Shown piece by piece: positions 10,247 to 23,500 of a stretch of 64,000 nt of DNA. The notes beneath the pieces were generated by a model, which did no database searches, was not told the origin of the DNA, and saw nothing but the letters and a program-made list of their open reading frames with translations. The stretch is from Gordius sp. MW1 (Eukaryota; Nematomorpha; Gordioida; Gordea; Gordiidae): assembly GCA_964036665.1 (NCBI GenBank), contig OZ038526.1:15686001-15750000 (forward strand), written 5' to 3'. The translations under genes were made by a program, and so were the position numbers. Each line of letters starts with the position of its first letter. The stretch's first letter is position 1.

Positions 10247-12314
10247 CGGAAGTCAATCGAGGATAATAGGAGTCTCAAATTGGCTTACTTTTATATATTT
10301 TTTCATGCTCTTTCACATAGAATTGAAAAAAATAAATATTTTTACCTCAAAATTTTTGACATATTTTTCTAAGAACCGAATTCATCCGATGAAAGTTGTC
10401 GTTTTCAGACGTGGTTTCTATGATCCCAAGTAAAAATTTATCAGAATCTAAAAACTATTACTTTGAAATCATGATCGCACAGAGCAGTTTTCAAAAATTA
10501 AGCACTCACGTTGCGATACAACAAACTAATCGCAACAATAAAACGTTGTCTTTTGTCAAAATGATAGTTCTCGCAGCTTAAAACCTCTTTTCGGAAGTCA
10601 ATCGAGGATAATAGGATTCTCAAATTGGCTTACTTTTATATATTTTTTCATGCTCTTTCACATAGAATCGAAAAAAATAAATATTTTTACCTCAAAATTT
10701 TTCACATATTTTTCTTTGAACCGTATTCATCCGATGAAAGTTGTCGTTTTCAGACGTGGTTTCTATGATCCCAAGTAAAAATTTATCAGAATTTAAAAAC
10801 TATTACTTTGAAATCATGATCGCATAGAGCAGTTTTCAAAAATTAAGAACTCACGTTGCGATACAACAAACTAATCGCAACAATAAAACGTTGTCTTTTG
10901 TCAAAATGATAGTTCTCGCAGCTTAAAACCTTTTTCGGAAGTCAATCGAGGATAATAGGATTCTCAAATTGAATTACTTTATATATTTTTTCATGCTCTT
11001 TCACATAGAATCGAAAAAAATAAATATTTTTACCTCAAAATTTTTCACATATTTTTCTTTGAACCGTATTCATCCGATGAAAGTTGTCGTTTTCAGACGT
11101 GGTTTCTATGATCCCAAGTAAAAATTTATCAGAATCTAAAAACTTTTACTTTGAAATCATGATCGCATAGAGCAGTTTTCAAAAATTAAGCACTCACGTT
11201 GCGATACAACAAACTAATCGCAACAATAAAACGTTGTCTTTTGTCAAAATGATAGTTCTCGCAGCTTAAAACCTCTTTTCGGAAGTCAATCGAGGATAAT
11301 AGGATTCTCAAATTGGCTTACTTTTATATATTTTTTCATGCTCTTTCACATAGAATCGAAAAAAATAAATATTTTTGCCTCAAAATTTTTCACATATTTT
11401 TCTTTGAACCGTATTCATCCGGTGAAAGTTGTCGTTTTCAGACGTGGTTTCTATGATCCCAAGTAAAAATTTATCAGAATCTAAAAACTATTACTTTGAA
11501 ATCATGATCGCATAGAGCAGTTTTCAAAAATTAAGCACTCACGTTGCGATACAACAAACTAATCGCAACAATAAAACGTTGTCTTTTGTCAAAATGATAG
11601 TTCTCGCAGCTTAAAACCTCTTTTCGGAAGTCAATCGAGGATAATAGGAGTCTCAAATTGGCTTACTTTTATATATTTTTTCATGCTCTTTCACATAGAA
11701 TCGAAAAAAAATAAATATTTTTACCTCAAAATTTTTCACATATTTTTCTAAGAACCGAATTCATCCGATGAAAGTTGTCGTTTTCAGACGTGGTTTCTAT
11801 GATCCCAAGTAAAAATTTATCAGAATCTAAAAACTATTACTTTGAAATCATGATCGCACAGAGCAGTTTTCAAAAATTAAGCACTCACGTTGCGATACAA
11901 CAAACTAATCGCAACAATAAAACGTTGTCTTTTGTCAAAATGATAGTTCTCGCAGCTTAAAACCTTTTTCGGAAGTCAATCGAGGATAATAGGATTCTCA
12001 AATTGGCTTACTTTTATATATTTTTTCATGCTCTTTCACATAGAATCGAAAAAAATAAATATTTTTGCCTCAAAATTTTTCACATATTTTTCTTTGAACC
12101 GTATTCATCCGATGAAAGTTGTCGTTTTCAGACGTGGTTTCTATGATCCCAAGTAAAAATTTATCAGAATCTAAAAACTATTACTTTGAAATCATGATCG
12201 CATAGAGCAGTTTTCAAAAATTAAGCACTCACGTTGCGATACAACAAACTAATCGCAACAATAAAACGTTGTCTTTTGTCAAAATGATAGTTCTCGCAGC
12301 TTAAAACCTCTTTT
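10247..12314 (+). repeat. 6-mer HOR unit, copy 1 (2068 bp)
   Basis: Starts are at 10247, 10592, 10936, 11280, 11625 and 11970. Types in order: 'ggagtc' / 'aattgaaaa' / 'tttttgacat' / 'ccgaattc' / 'gcacagagc'; 'gaatttaaaaac' with 'cctttttcgg'; 'gaattactttata' with 'cttttacttt'; 'ttttgcctc' with 'ccggtg'; a second 'ggagtc' / 'ccgaattc' / 'gcacagagc' type with A8; and 'ttttgcctc' with 'ccgatg'. The next 2068 bp repeat this order. The TAG-to-CAG change in 'gcacagagc' opens a 61-codon TTG-start frame in monomers 1 and 5, which I do not regard as a gene. Confidence 0.93.
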
Positions 12315-14382
12315 CGGAAGTCAATCGAGGATAATAGGAGTCTCAAATTGGCTTACTTTTATATATTTTTTCATGCTCTTTCACATAGAATTGAAAAAAA
12401 TAAATATTTTTACCTCAAAATTTTTGACATATTTTTCTAAGAACCGAATTCATCCGATGAAAGTTGTCGTTTTCAGACGTGGTTTCTATGATCCCAAGTA
12501 AAAATTTATCAGAATCTAAAAACTATTACTTTGAAATCATGATCGCACAGAGCAGTTTTCAAAAATTAAGCACTCACGTTGCGATACAACAAACTAATCG
12601 CAACAATAAAACGTTGTCTTTTGTCAAAATGATAGTTCTCGCAGCTTAAAACCTCTTTTCGGAAGTCAATCGAGGATAATAGGATTCTCAAATTGGCTTA
12701 CTTTTATATATTTTTTCATGCTCTTTCACATAGAATCGAAAAAAATAAATATTTTTACCTCAAAATTTTTCACATATTTTTCTTTGAACCGTATTCATCC
12801 GATGAAAGTTGTCGTTTTCAGACGTGGTTTCTATGATCCCAAGTAAAAATTTATCAGAATTTAAAAACTATTACTTTGAAATCATGATCGCATAGAGCAG
12901 TTTTCAAAAATTAAGAACTCACGTTGCGATACAACAAACTAATCGCAACAATAAAACGTTGTCTTTTGTCAAAATGATAGTTCTCGCAGCTTAAAACCTT
13001 TTTCGGAAGTCAATCGAGGATAATAGGATTCTCAAATTGAATTACTTTATATATTTTTTCATGCTCTTTCACATAGAATCGAAAAAAATAAATATTTTTA
13101 CCTCAAAATTTTTCACATATTTTTCTTTGAACCGTATTCATCCGATGAAAGTTGTCGTTTTCAGACGTGGTTTCTATGATCCCAAGTAAAAATTTATCAG
13201 AATCTAAAAACTTTTACTTTGAAATCATGATCGCATAGAGCAGTTTTCAAAAATTAAGCACTCACGTTGCGATACAACAAACTAATCGCAACAATAAAAC
13301 GTTGTCTTTTGTCAAAATGATAGTTCTCGCAGCTTAAAACCTCTTTTCGGAAGTCAATCGAGGATAATAGGATTCTCAAATTGGCTTACTTTTATATATT
13401 TTTTCATGCTCTTTCACATAGAATCGAAAAAAATAAATATTTTTGCCTCAAAATTTTTCACATATTTTTCTTTGAACCGTATTCATCCGGTGAAAGTTGT
13501 CGTTTTCAGACGTGGTTTCTATGATCCCAAGTAAAAATTTATCAGAATCTAAAAACTATTACTTTGAAATCATGATCGCATAGAGCAGTTTTTCAAAAAT
13601 TAAGCACTCACGTTGCGATACAACAAACTAATCGCAACAATAAAACGTTGTCTTTTGTCAAAATGATAGTTCTCGCAGCTTAAAACCTCTTTTCGGAAGT
13701 CAATCGAGGATAATAGGAGTCTCAAATTGGCTTACTTTTATATATTTTTTCATGCTCTTTCACATAGAATCGAAAAAAAATAAATATTTTTACCTCAAAA
13801 TTTTTCACATATTTTTCTAAGAACCGAATTCATCCGATGAAAGTTGTCGTTTTCAGACGTGGTTTCTATGATCCCAAGTAAAAATTTATCAGAATCTAAA
13901 AACTATTACTTTGAAATCATGATCGCACAGAGCAGTTTTCAAAAATTAAGCACTCACGTTGCGATACAACAAACTAATCGCAACAATAAAACGTTGTCTT
14001 TTGTCAAAATGATAGTTCTCGCAGCTTAAAACCTTTTTCGGAAGTCAATCGAGGATAATAGGATTCTCAAATTGGCTTACTTTTATATATTTTTTCATGC
14101 TCTTTCACATAGAATCGAAAAAAATAAATATTTTTGCCTCAAAATTTTTCACATATTTTTCTTTGAACCGTATTCATCCGATGAAAGTTGTCGTTTTCAG
14201 ACGTGGTTTCTATGATCCCAAGTAAAAATTTATCAGAATTTAAAAACTATTACTTTGAAATCATGATCGCATAGAGCAGTTTTCAAAAATTAAGAACTCA
14301 CGTTGCGATACAACAAACTAATCGCAACAATAAAACGTTGTCTTTTGTCAAAATGATAGTTCTCGCAGCTTAAAACCTTTTT
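12315..14382 (+). repeat. 6-mer HOR unit, copy 2 (2068 bp)
   Basis: Starts are at 12315, 12660, 13004, 13348, 13694 and 14039, with the same six types as 10247-12314 at an offset of 2068. A 1-bp insertion ('gcagtttttcaaaa', about 13586) lengthens the fourth monomer to 346. The sixth monomer (14039) keeps the 'ttttgcctc' / 'ccgatg' front but has a 'gaatttaaaaac' / 'aagaactc' / 'cctttttcgg' tail where copy 1 has the consensus tail. That is a chimera consistent with gene conversion or unequal crossover. Confidence 0.92.
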
Positions 14383-15070
14383 CGGAAGTCAATCGAGGAT
14401 AATAGGATTCTCAAATTGGCTTACTTTTATATATTTTTTCATGCTCTTTCACATAGAATCGAAAAAAATAAATATTTTTGCCTCAAAATTTTTCACATAT
14501 TTTTCTTTGAACCGTATTCATCCGGTGAAAGTTGTCGTTTTCAGACGTGGTTTCTATGATCCCAAGTAAAAATTTATCTGAATCTAAAAACTATTACTTT
14601 GAAATCATGATCGCATAGAGCAGTTTTCAAAAATTAAGCACTCACGTTGCGATACAACAAACTAATCGCAACAATAAAACGTTGTCTTTTGTCAAAATGA
14701 TAGTTCTCGCAGCTTAAAACCTCTTTTCGGAAGTCAATCGAGGATAATAGGATTCTCAAATTGGCTCACTTTTATATATTTTTTCATGCTTTTTCACATA
14801 GAATCAAAAAAAATAAATATTTTTACCTCAAAATTTTTCATATTTTTCTAAGAACCGTATTCATCCGATGAAAGTTGTCGTTTTCAGACGTGGTTTCTAT
14901 GATCCCAAGTAAAAATTTATCAGAATCTAAAAACTATTACTTTGAAATCATGATCGCATAGAGCAGTTTTCAAAAATTAAGCACTCACGTTGCGATACAA
15001 CAAACTAATCGCAACAATAAAACGTTGTCTTTTGTCAAAATGATAGTTCTCGCAGCTTAAAACCTCTTTT

Positions 15071-15414
15071 CGGAAGTCAATCGAGGATAATAGGATTCTC
15101 AAATTGGCTTACTTTTATATATTTTTTCAAGCTCTTTCACATAGAATCCAAAAAAATAAATATTTTTACCTTAAAATTTTTCACATTTTTTTCTTTCAAC
15201 CGTATTCATCCGATGAAAGTTGTCGTTTTCAGACGTTGTTTCCATGATAAAAAGTAAAAATTTATCAGAATCAGAAAACTATTACTTTGAAATCATGATT
15301 GCATAGAGCAGTTTTCAAAAATTAAGCACTCACGTTTGATACAACAAACTAATCGCAATAATAAAACGTTGTAGTTTGTCAAAATGATAGTTCTCGCAGC
15401 TTAAAACCTCTTTT
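15071..15414 (+). repeat. Divergent monomer class D, copy 3 (344 bp)
   Basis: It has the D signature with private changes 'aatccaaaaaaat' and 'cgcaataataaaacg'. It lies directly after the 343-bp 'ttggctcac' monomer, without the 'gtaacaatttataag' monomer that stands between them at 19203 and 36709. Confidence 0.93.
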
Positions 15415-16447
15415 CGGAAGTCAATCGAGGATAATAGGATTCTCAAATTGGCTTACTTTTATATATTTTTTCATGCTCTTTCACATAGAATCGAAAAAAA
15501 TAAATATTTTTACCTCAAAATTTTTCACATATTTTTCTAAGAACCGTATTCATCCGATGAAAGTTGTCGTTTTCAGACGTGGTTTCTATGATCCCAAGTA
15601 AAAATTTATCAGAATCTAAAAACTATTACTTTGAAATCATGATCGCATAGAGCAGTTTTCAAAAATTAAGCACTCACGTTGCGATACAACAAACTAATCG
15701 CAACAATAAAACGTTGTCTTTTGTCAAAATGATAGTTCTCGCAGCTTAAAACCTCTTTTCGGAAGTCAATCGAGGATAATAGGATTCTCAAATTGGCTTA
15801 CTTTTATATATTTTTTCATGCTCTTTCACATAGAATCGAAAAAAATAAATATTTTTACCTCAAAATTTTTCACATATTTTTCTTTGAACCGTATTCATCC
15901 GATGAAAGTTGTCGTTTTCAGACGTGGTTTCTATGATCCCAAGTAAAAATTTATCAGAATTTAAAAACTATTACTTTGAAATCATGATCGCATAGAGCAG
16001 TTTTCAAAAATTAAGAACTCACGTTGCGATACAACAAACTACTCGCAACAATAAAACGTTGTCTTTTGTCAAAATGATAGTTCTCGCAGCTTAAAACCTC
16101 TTTTCGGAAGTCAATCGAGGATAATAGGATTCTCAAATTGAATTACTTTATATATTTTTTCATGCTCTTTCACATAGAATCGAAAAAAATAAATATTTTT
16201 ACCTCAAAATTTTTCACATATTTTTCTTTAACCGTATTCATCCGATGAAAGTTGTCGTTTTCAGACGTGGTTTCTATGATCCCAAGTAAAAATTTATCAG
16301 AATCTAAAAACTATTACTTTGAAATCATGATCGCATAGAGCAGTTTTCAAAAATTAAGCACTCACGTTGCGATACAACAAACTAATCGCAACAATAAAAC
16401 GTTGTCTTTTGTCAAAATGATAGTTCTCGCAGCTTAAAACCTCTTTT

Positions 16448-19400
16448 CGGAAGTCAATCGAGGATAATAGGAGTCTCAAATTGGCTTACTTTTATATATT
16501 TTTTCATGCTCTTTCACATAGAATTGAAAAAAATAAATATTTTTACCTCAAAATTTTTGACATATTTTTCTAAGAACCGAATTCATCCGATGAAAGTTGT
16601 CGTTTTCAGACGTGGTTTCTATGATCCCAAGTAAAAATTTATCAGAATCTAAAAACTATTACTTTGAAATCATGATCGCACAGAGCAGTTTTCAAAAATT
16701 AAGCACTCACGTTGCGATACAACAAACTAATCGCAACAATAAAACGTTGTCTTTTGTCAAAATGATAGTTCTCGCAGCTTAAAACCTCTTTTCGGAAGTC
16801 AATCGAGGATAATAGGATTCTCAAATTGGCTTACTTTTATTTATTTTTTCATGCTCTTTCACATAGAATCGAAAAAAATAAATATTTTTACCTCAAAATT
16901 TTTCACATATTTTTCTTTGAACCGTATTCATCCGATGAAAGTTGTCGTTTTCAGACGTGGTTTCTATGATCCCAAGTAAAAATTTATCAGAATTTAAAAA
17001 CTATTACTTTGAAATCATGATCGCATAGAGCAGTTTTCAAAAATTAAGAACTCACGTTGCGATACAACAAACTAATCGCAACAATAAAACGTTGTCTTTT
17101 GTCAAAATGATAGTTCTCGCAGCTTAAAACCTTTTTCGGAAGTCAATCGAGGATAATAGGATTCTCAAATTGAATTACTTTATATATTTTTTCATGCTCT
17201 TTCACATAGAATCGAAAAAAATAAATATTTTTACCTCAAAATTTTTCACATATTTTTCTTTGAACCGTATTCATCCGATGAAAGTTGTCGTTTTCAGACG
17301 TGGTTTCTATGATCCCAAGTAAAAATTTATCAGAATCTAAAAACTTTTACTTTGAAATCATGATCGCATAGAGCAGTTTTCAAAAATTAAGCACTCACGT
17401 TGCGATACAACAAACTAATCGCAACAATAAAACGTTGTCTTTTGTCAAAATGATAGTTCTCGCAGCTTAAAACCTCTTTTCGGAAGTCAATCGAGGATAA
17501 TAGGATTCTCAAATTGGCTTACTTTTATATATTTTTTCATGCTCTTTCACATAGAATCGAAAAAAATAAATATTTTTGCCTCAAAATTTTTCACATATTT
17601 TTCTTTGAACCGTATTCATCCGGTGAAAGTTGTCGTTTTCAGACGTGGTTTCTATGATCCCAAGTAAAAATTTATCAGAATCTAAAAACTATTACTTTGA
17701 AATCATGATCGCATAGAGCAGTTTTCAAAAATTAAGCACTCACGTTGCGATACAACAAACTAATCGCAACAATAAAACGTTGTCTTTTGTCAAAATGATA
17801 GTTCTCGCAGCTTAAAACCTCTTTTCGGAAGTCAATCGAGGATAATAGGAGTCTCAAATTGGCTTACTTTTATATATTTTTTCATGCTCTTTCACATAGA
17901 ATTGAAAAAAATAAATATTTTTACCTCAAAATTTTTCACATATTTTTCTAAGAACCGAATTCATCCGATGAAAGTTGTCGTTTTCAGACGTGGTTTCTAT
18001 GATCCCAAGTAAAAATTTATCAGAATCTAAAAACTATTACTTTGAAATCATGATCGCACAGAGCAGTTTTCAAAAATTAAGCACTCACGTTGCGATACAA
18101 CAAACTAATCGCAACAATAAAACGTTGTCTTTTGTCAAAATGATAGTTCTCGCAGCTTAAAACCTCTTTTCGGAAGTCAATCGAGGATAATAGGATTCTC
18201 AAATTGGCTTACTTTTATATATTTTTTCATGCTCTTTCACATAGAATCGAAAAAAATAAATATTTTTACCTCAAAATTTTTCACATATTTTTCTTTGAAC
18301 CGTATTCATCCGATGAAAGTTGTCGTTTTCAGACGTGGTTTCTATGATCCCAAGTAAAAATTTATCAGAATTTAAAAACTATTACTTTGAAATCATGATC
18401 GCATAGAGCAGTTTTCAAAAATTAAGAACTCACGTTGCGATACAACAAACTAATCGCAACAATAAAACGTTGTCTTTTGTCAAAATGATAGTTCTCGCAG
18501 CTTAAAACCTTTTTCGGAAGACAATCGAGGATAATAGGATTCTCAAATTGGCTTACTTTTATATATTTTTTCATGCTCTTTCACATAGAATCGAAAAAAA
18601 TAAATATTTTTGCCTCAAAATTTTTCACATATTTTTCTTTGAACCGTATTCATCCGGTGAAAGTTGTCGTTTTCAGACGTGGTTTCTATGATCCCAAGTA
18701 AAAATTTATCTGAATCTAAAAACTATTACTTTGAAATCATGATCGCATAGAGCAGTTTTCAAAAATTAAGCACTCACGTTGCGATACAACAAACTAATCG
18801 CAACAATAAAACGTTGTCTTTTGTCAAAATGATAGTTCTCGCAGCTTAAAACCTCTTTTCGGAAGTCAATCGAGGATAATAGGATTCTCAAATTGGCTCA
18901 CTTTTATATATTTTTTCATGCTTTTTCACATAGAATCAAAAAAAATAAATATTTTTACCTCAAAATTTTTCATATTTTTCTAAGAACCGTATTCATCCGA
19001 TGAAAGTTGTCGTTTTCAGACGTGGTTTCTATGATCCCAAGTAAAAATTTATCAGAATCTAAAAACTATTACTTTGAAATCATGATCGCATAGAGCAGTT
19101 TTCAAAAATTAAGCACTCACGTTGCGATACAACAAACTAATCGCAACAATAAAACGTTGTCTTTTGTCAAAATGATAGTTCTCGCAGCTTAAAACCTCTT
19201 TTCGGAAGTCAATCGAGGATAATAGGATTCTCAAATTGGCTTACTTTTATATATTTTTTCATGCTCTTTCACATAGAATCGAAAAAAATAAATTTTTTAC
19301 CTCAAAATTTTTCACATATTTTTCTAAGAACCGTATTCATCCGATGAAAGTTGTCGTTTTCAGACGTGGTTTCTATGATCCCAAGTAACAATTTATAAGA

Positions 19401-20577
19401 ATCTAAAAACTATTACTTTGAAATCATGATCGCATAGAGCAGTTTTCAAAAATTAAGCACTCACGTTGCGATACAACAAACTAATCGCAACAATAAAACG
19501 TTGTCTTTTGTCAAAATGATAGTTCTCGCAGCTTAAAACCTCTTTTCGGAAGTCAATCGAGGATAATAGGATTCTCAAATTGGCTTACTTTTATATATTT
19601 TTTCAAGCTCTTTCACATAGAATCAAAAAAAATAAATATTTTTACCTTAAATTTTTTAACATTTTTTTCTTTCAACCGTATTCATCCGATGAAAGTTGTC
19701 GTTTTCAGACGTTGTTTCCATGATAAAAAGTAAAAATTTATCAGAATCAGAAAACTATTACTTTGAAATCATGATTGCATAGAGCAGTTTTCAAAAATTA
19801 AGCACTCACGTTTGATACAACAAACTAATCGCAACAATAAAACGTTGTAGTTTGTCAAAATGATAGTTCTCGCAGCTTAAAACCTCTTTTCGGAAGTCAA
19901 TAGAGGATAATAGGATTCTCAAATTGGCTTACTTTTATATATTTTTTCATGCTTTTTCACATAGAATCGAAAAAAATAAATATTTTTACCTCAAAATTTT
20001 TCACATATTTTTCTAAGAACCGTATTCATCCGATGAAAGTTGTCGTTTTCAGACGTGGTTTCTATGATCCCAAGTAAAAATTTATCAGAATCTAAAAACT
20101 ATTACTTTGAAATCATGATCGCATAAAGCAGTTTTCAAAAATTAAGCACTCACGTTGCGATACAACAAACTAATCGCAACAATAAAACGTTGTCTTTTGT
20201 CAAAATGATAGTTCTCGCAGCTTAAAACCTCTTTTCGGAAGTCAATCGAGGATAATAGGATTCTCAAATTGGCTTACTTTTATATATTTTTTCATGCTCT
20301 TTCACATATATCGAAAAAAATAAATATTTTTACCTCAAAATTTTTCACATATTTTTCTTTGAACCGTATTCATCCGATGAAAGTTGTCGTTTTCAGACGT
20401 GGTTTCTATGATCCCAAGTAAAAATTTATCAGAATCTAAAAACTATTACTTTGAAATCATGATCGCATAGAGCAGTTTTCAAAAATTAAGCACTCACGTT
20501 GCGATACAACACTAATCGCAACAATAAAACGTTGTCTTTTGTCAAAATGATAGTTCTCGCAGCTTAAAACCTATTTT
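16448..20577 (+). repeat. 12-mer HOR unit, copy 2 (about 4.13 kb, 12 monomers)
   Basis: Starts are at 16448, 16793, 17137, 17481, 17826, 18171, 18515, 18860, 19203, 19547, 19891 and 20236. The first six align with 10247-12314 at a constant offset of 6201 bp. 18515 (with 'ttatctgaatc') and 18860 ('ttggctcac') match 14383 and 14728 at 4132 bp. A 344-bp 'gtaacaatttataag' monomer (19203) comes before D copy 4, so from there the register shifts by one monomer relative to copy 1. Confidence 0.85.
19547..19890 (+). repeat. Divergent monomer class D, copy 4 (344 bp)
   Basis: It has the D signature with private 'accttaaattttttaacat' and 'gtcaatagagg' at its right junction. The next monomer carries 'gcataaagcag' (about 20122), the same successor as D copies 2 and 6. 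'tttttaacat' is shared only with D copy 7, which links the blocks at 18515 and 36020. Confidence 0.93.
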
Positions 20578-23500
20578 CGGAAGTCAATCGAGGATAATAG
20601 GAGTCTCAAATTGGCTTACTTTTATATATTTTTTCATGCTCTTTTACATAGAATCGAAAAAAATAAATATTTTTACCTCAAAATTTTTCACATATTTTTC
20701 TAAGAACCGTATTCATCCGATGAAAGTTGTCGTTTTCAGACGTGGTTTCTATGATCCCAAGTAAAAATTTATCAGAATCTAATTACTTTGAAATCATGAT
20801 CGCATAGAGCAGTTTTCAAAAATTAAGCACTCACGTTGCGATACAACAAACTAATCGCAACAATAAAACGTTGTCTTTTGTCAAAATGATAGTTCTCGCA
20901 GCTTAAAACCTCTTTTCGGAAGTCAATCGAGGATAATAGGATTCTCAAATTGGCTTACTTTTATATATTTTTTCATGCTCTTTCACATAGAATCGAAAAA
21001 AATAAATATTTTTACCTCAAAATTTTTCACATATTTTTCTTTGAACCGTATTCATCCGATGAAAGTTGTCGTTTTCAGACGTGGTTTCTATGATCCCAAG
21101 TAAAAATTTATCAGAATTTAAAAACTATTACTTTGAAATCATGATCGCATAGAGCAGTTTTCAAAAATTAAGAACTCACGTTGCGATACAACAAACTACT
21201 CGTTACAATAAAACGTTGTCTTTTGTCAAAATGATAGTTCTCGCAGCTTAAAACCTCTTTTCGGAAGTCAATCGAGGATAATAGGATTGTCAAATTGAAT
21301 TACTTTATATATTTTTCATGCTCTTTCACATAGAATCGAAAAAAATAAATATTTTTACCTCAAAATTTTTCACATATTTTTCTTTGAACCGTATTCATCC
21401 GATGAAAGTTGTCGTTTTCAGACGTGGTTTCTATCATCCCAAGTAAAAATTTATCAGAATCTAAAAACTATTACTTTGAAATCATGATCGCATAGAGCAG
21501 TTTTCAAAAATTAAGCACTCACGTTGCGATACAACAAACTAATCGCAACAATAAAACGTTGTCTTTTGTCAAAATGATAGTTCTCGCAGCTTAAAACCTC
21601 TTTTCGGAAGTCAATCGAGGATAATAGGAGTCTCAAATTGGCTTACTTTTATATATTTTTTCATGCTCTTTCACATAGAATCGAAAAAAATAAATATTTT
21701 TACCTCAAAATTTTTCACATATTTTTCTAGGAACCGAATTCATCCGATGAAAGTTGTCGTTTTCAGACGTGGTTTCTATGATCCCAAGTAAAAATTTATC
21801 AGAATCTAAAAACTATTACTTTGAAATCATGATCGCATAGAGCAGTTTTCAAAAATTAAGCACTCACGTTGCGATACAACAAACTAATCGCAACAATAAA
21901 ACGTTGTCTTTTGTCAAAATGATAGTTCTCGCAGCTTAAAACCTCTTTTCGGAAGTCAATCGAGGATAATAGGATTCTCAAATTGGCTTACTTTTATATA
22001 TTTTTTCATGCTCTTTCACATAGAATCGAAAAAAATAAATATTTTTACCTCAAAATTTTTCACATATTTTTCTTTGAACCGTATTCATCCGATGAAAGTT
22101 GTCGTTTTTAGACGTGGTTTCTATGATCCCAAGTAAAAATTTATCAGAATTTAAAAACTATTACTTTGAAATCATGATCGCATAGAGCAGTTTTCAAAAA
22201 TTAAGAACTCACGTTGCGATACAACAAACTAATCGCAACAATAAAACGTTGTCTTTTGTCAAAATGATAGTTCTCGCAGCTTAAAACCTTTTTCGGAAGT
22301 CAATCGAGGATAATAGGATTCTCAAATTGAATTACTTTATATATTTTTTCATGCTCTTTCACATAGAATCGAAAAAAATAAATATTTTTGCCTCAAAATT
22401 TTTCACATATTTTTCTTTGAACCGTATTCATCCGATGAAAGTTGTCGTTTTCAGACGTGGTTTCTATGATCCCAAGTAAAAATTTATCAGAATCTAAAAA
22501 CTTTTACTTTGAAATCATGATCGCATAGAGCAGTTTTCAAAAATTAAGCACTCACGTTGCGATACAACAAACTAATCGCAACAATAAAACGTTGTCTTTT
22601 GTCAAAATGATATTTTTCGCAGCTTAAAACCTCTTTTCGGAAGTCAATCGAGGATAATAGGATTCTCAAATTGAATTACTTTTATATATTTTTTCATGCT
22701 CTTTCACATAGAATCGAAAATAAATATTTTTACCTCAAAATTTTTCACATATTTTTCTTTGAACCGTATTCATCCGATGAAAGTTGTCGTTTTCAGACGT
22801 GGTTTCTATGATCCCAAGTAAAAATTTATCAGAATCTAAAAACTATTACTTTGAAATCATGATCGCTTAGAGCAGTTTTTAAAAATTAAGCAATCACGTT
22901 GCGAGACAACAAACTAATCGCAACAATAAAACGTTGTCTTTTGTCAAAATGATAGTTCTCGCAGCTTAAAACCTCTTTTCGGAAGTCAATCGAGGATAAT
23001 AGGATTCTCAAATTGGCTTACTTTTATTGATTTTTTAATGCTTTTTCACATAGAAAAAAATAAATATTTTTACCTCAAAATTTTACACATATTTTTCTAA
23101 GAACCGTATTCATCCGATGAAAGTTGTCGTTTTCAGACGTGGTTTCTATGATCCCAAGTAAAAATTTATCAGAATCTAAAAACTATTACTTTGAAATCAT
23201 GATCGCATAGAGCAGTTTTCAAAAATTAAGCACTCACGTTGCGATACAACAAACTAATCGCAACAATAAAACGTTGTCTTTTGTCAAAATGATAGTTCTC
23301 GCAGCTTAAAACCTCTTTTCGGAAGTCAATCGAGGATAATAGGATTCTCAAATTGGCTTACTTTTATATATTTTTTCATGCTTTTTCACATAGAATCCAA
23401 AAAAATAAATATTTTTACGTCAAAATTTTTCACATATTTTTCTAAGAACCGTATTCATCCGATGAAAGTTGTCGTTTTCAGACGTGGTTTCTATGATCCC

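Larger units (their letters stand above)
12315..16447 (+). repeat. 12-mer HOR unit, copy 1 (4133 bp)
   Basis: This larger unit contains the second 6-mer plus six more monomers at 14383, 14728, 15071 (D copy 3), 15415, 15760 and 16105. The following 4.13 kb begin with the same succession: 'ccgaattc' type, 'cctttttcgg', 'cttttacttt', 'ccggtg', 'ccgaattc', then 'ttatctgaatc', 'ttggctcac' with 'ttttcatattttt', and a D monomer. The unit therefore overlaps the 6-mer annotation and shows nesting of HOR levels. Confidence 0.85.

Noticed and set aside
10396..10581. 61-codon open frame, repeated at 1136, 2488, 11775, 12464, 13844, 16597, 17975 and 35136
   Set aside because: It begins at TTG, not ATG, and lies wholly within the monomer. 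It is open only where 'gcatagagc' has become 'gcacagagc', removing a TAG that most copies keep. There is no conserved domain or coding signature; it is a by-product of one substitution in satellite DNA.
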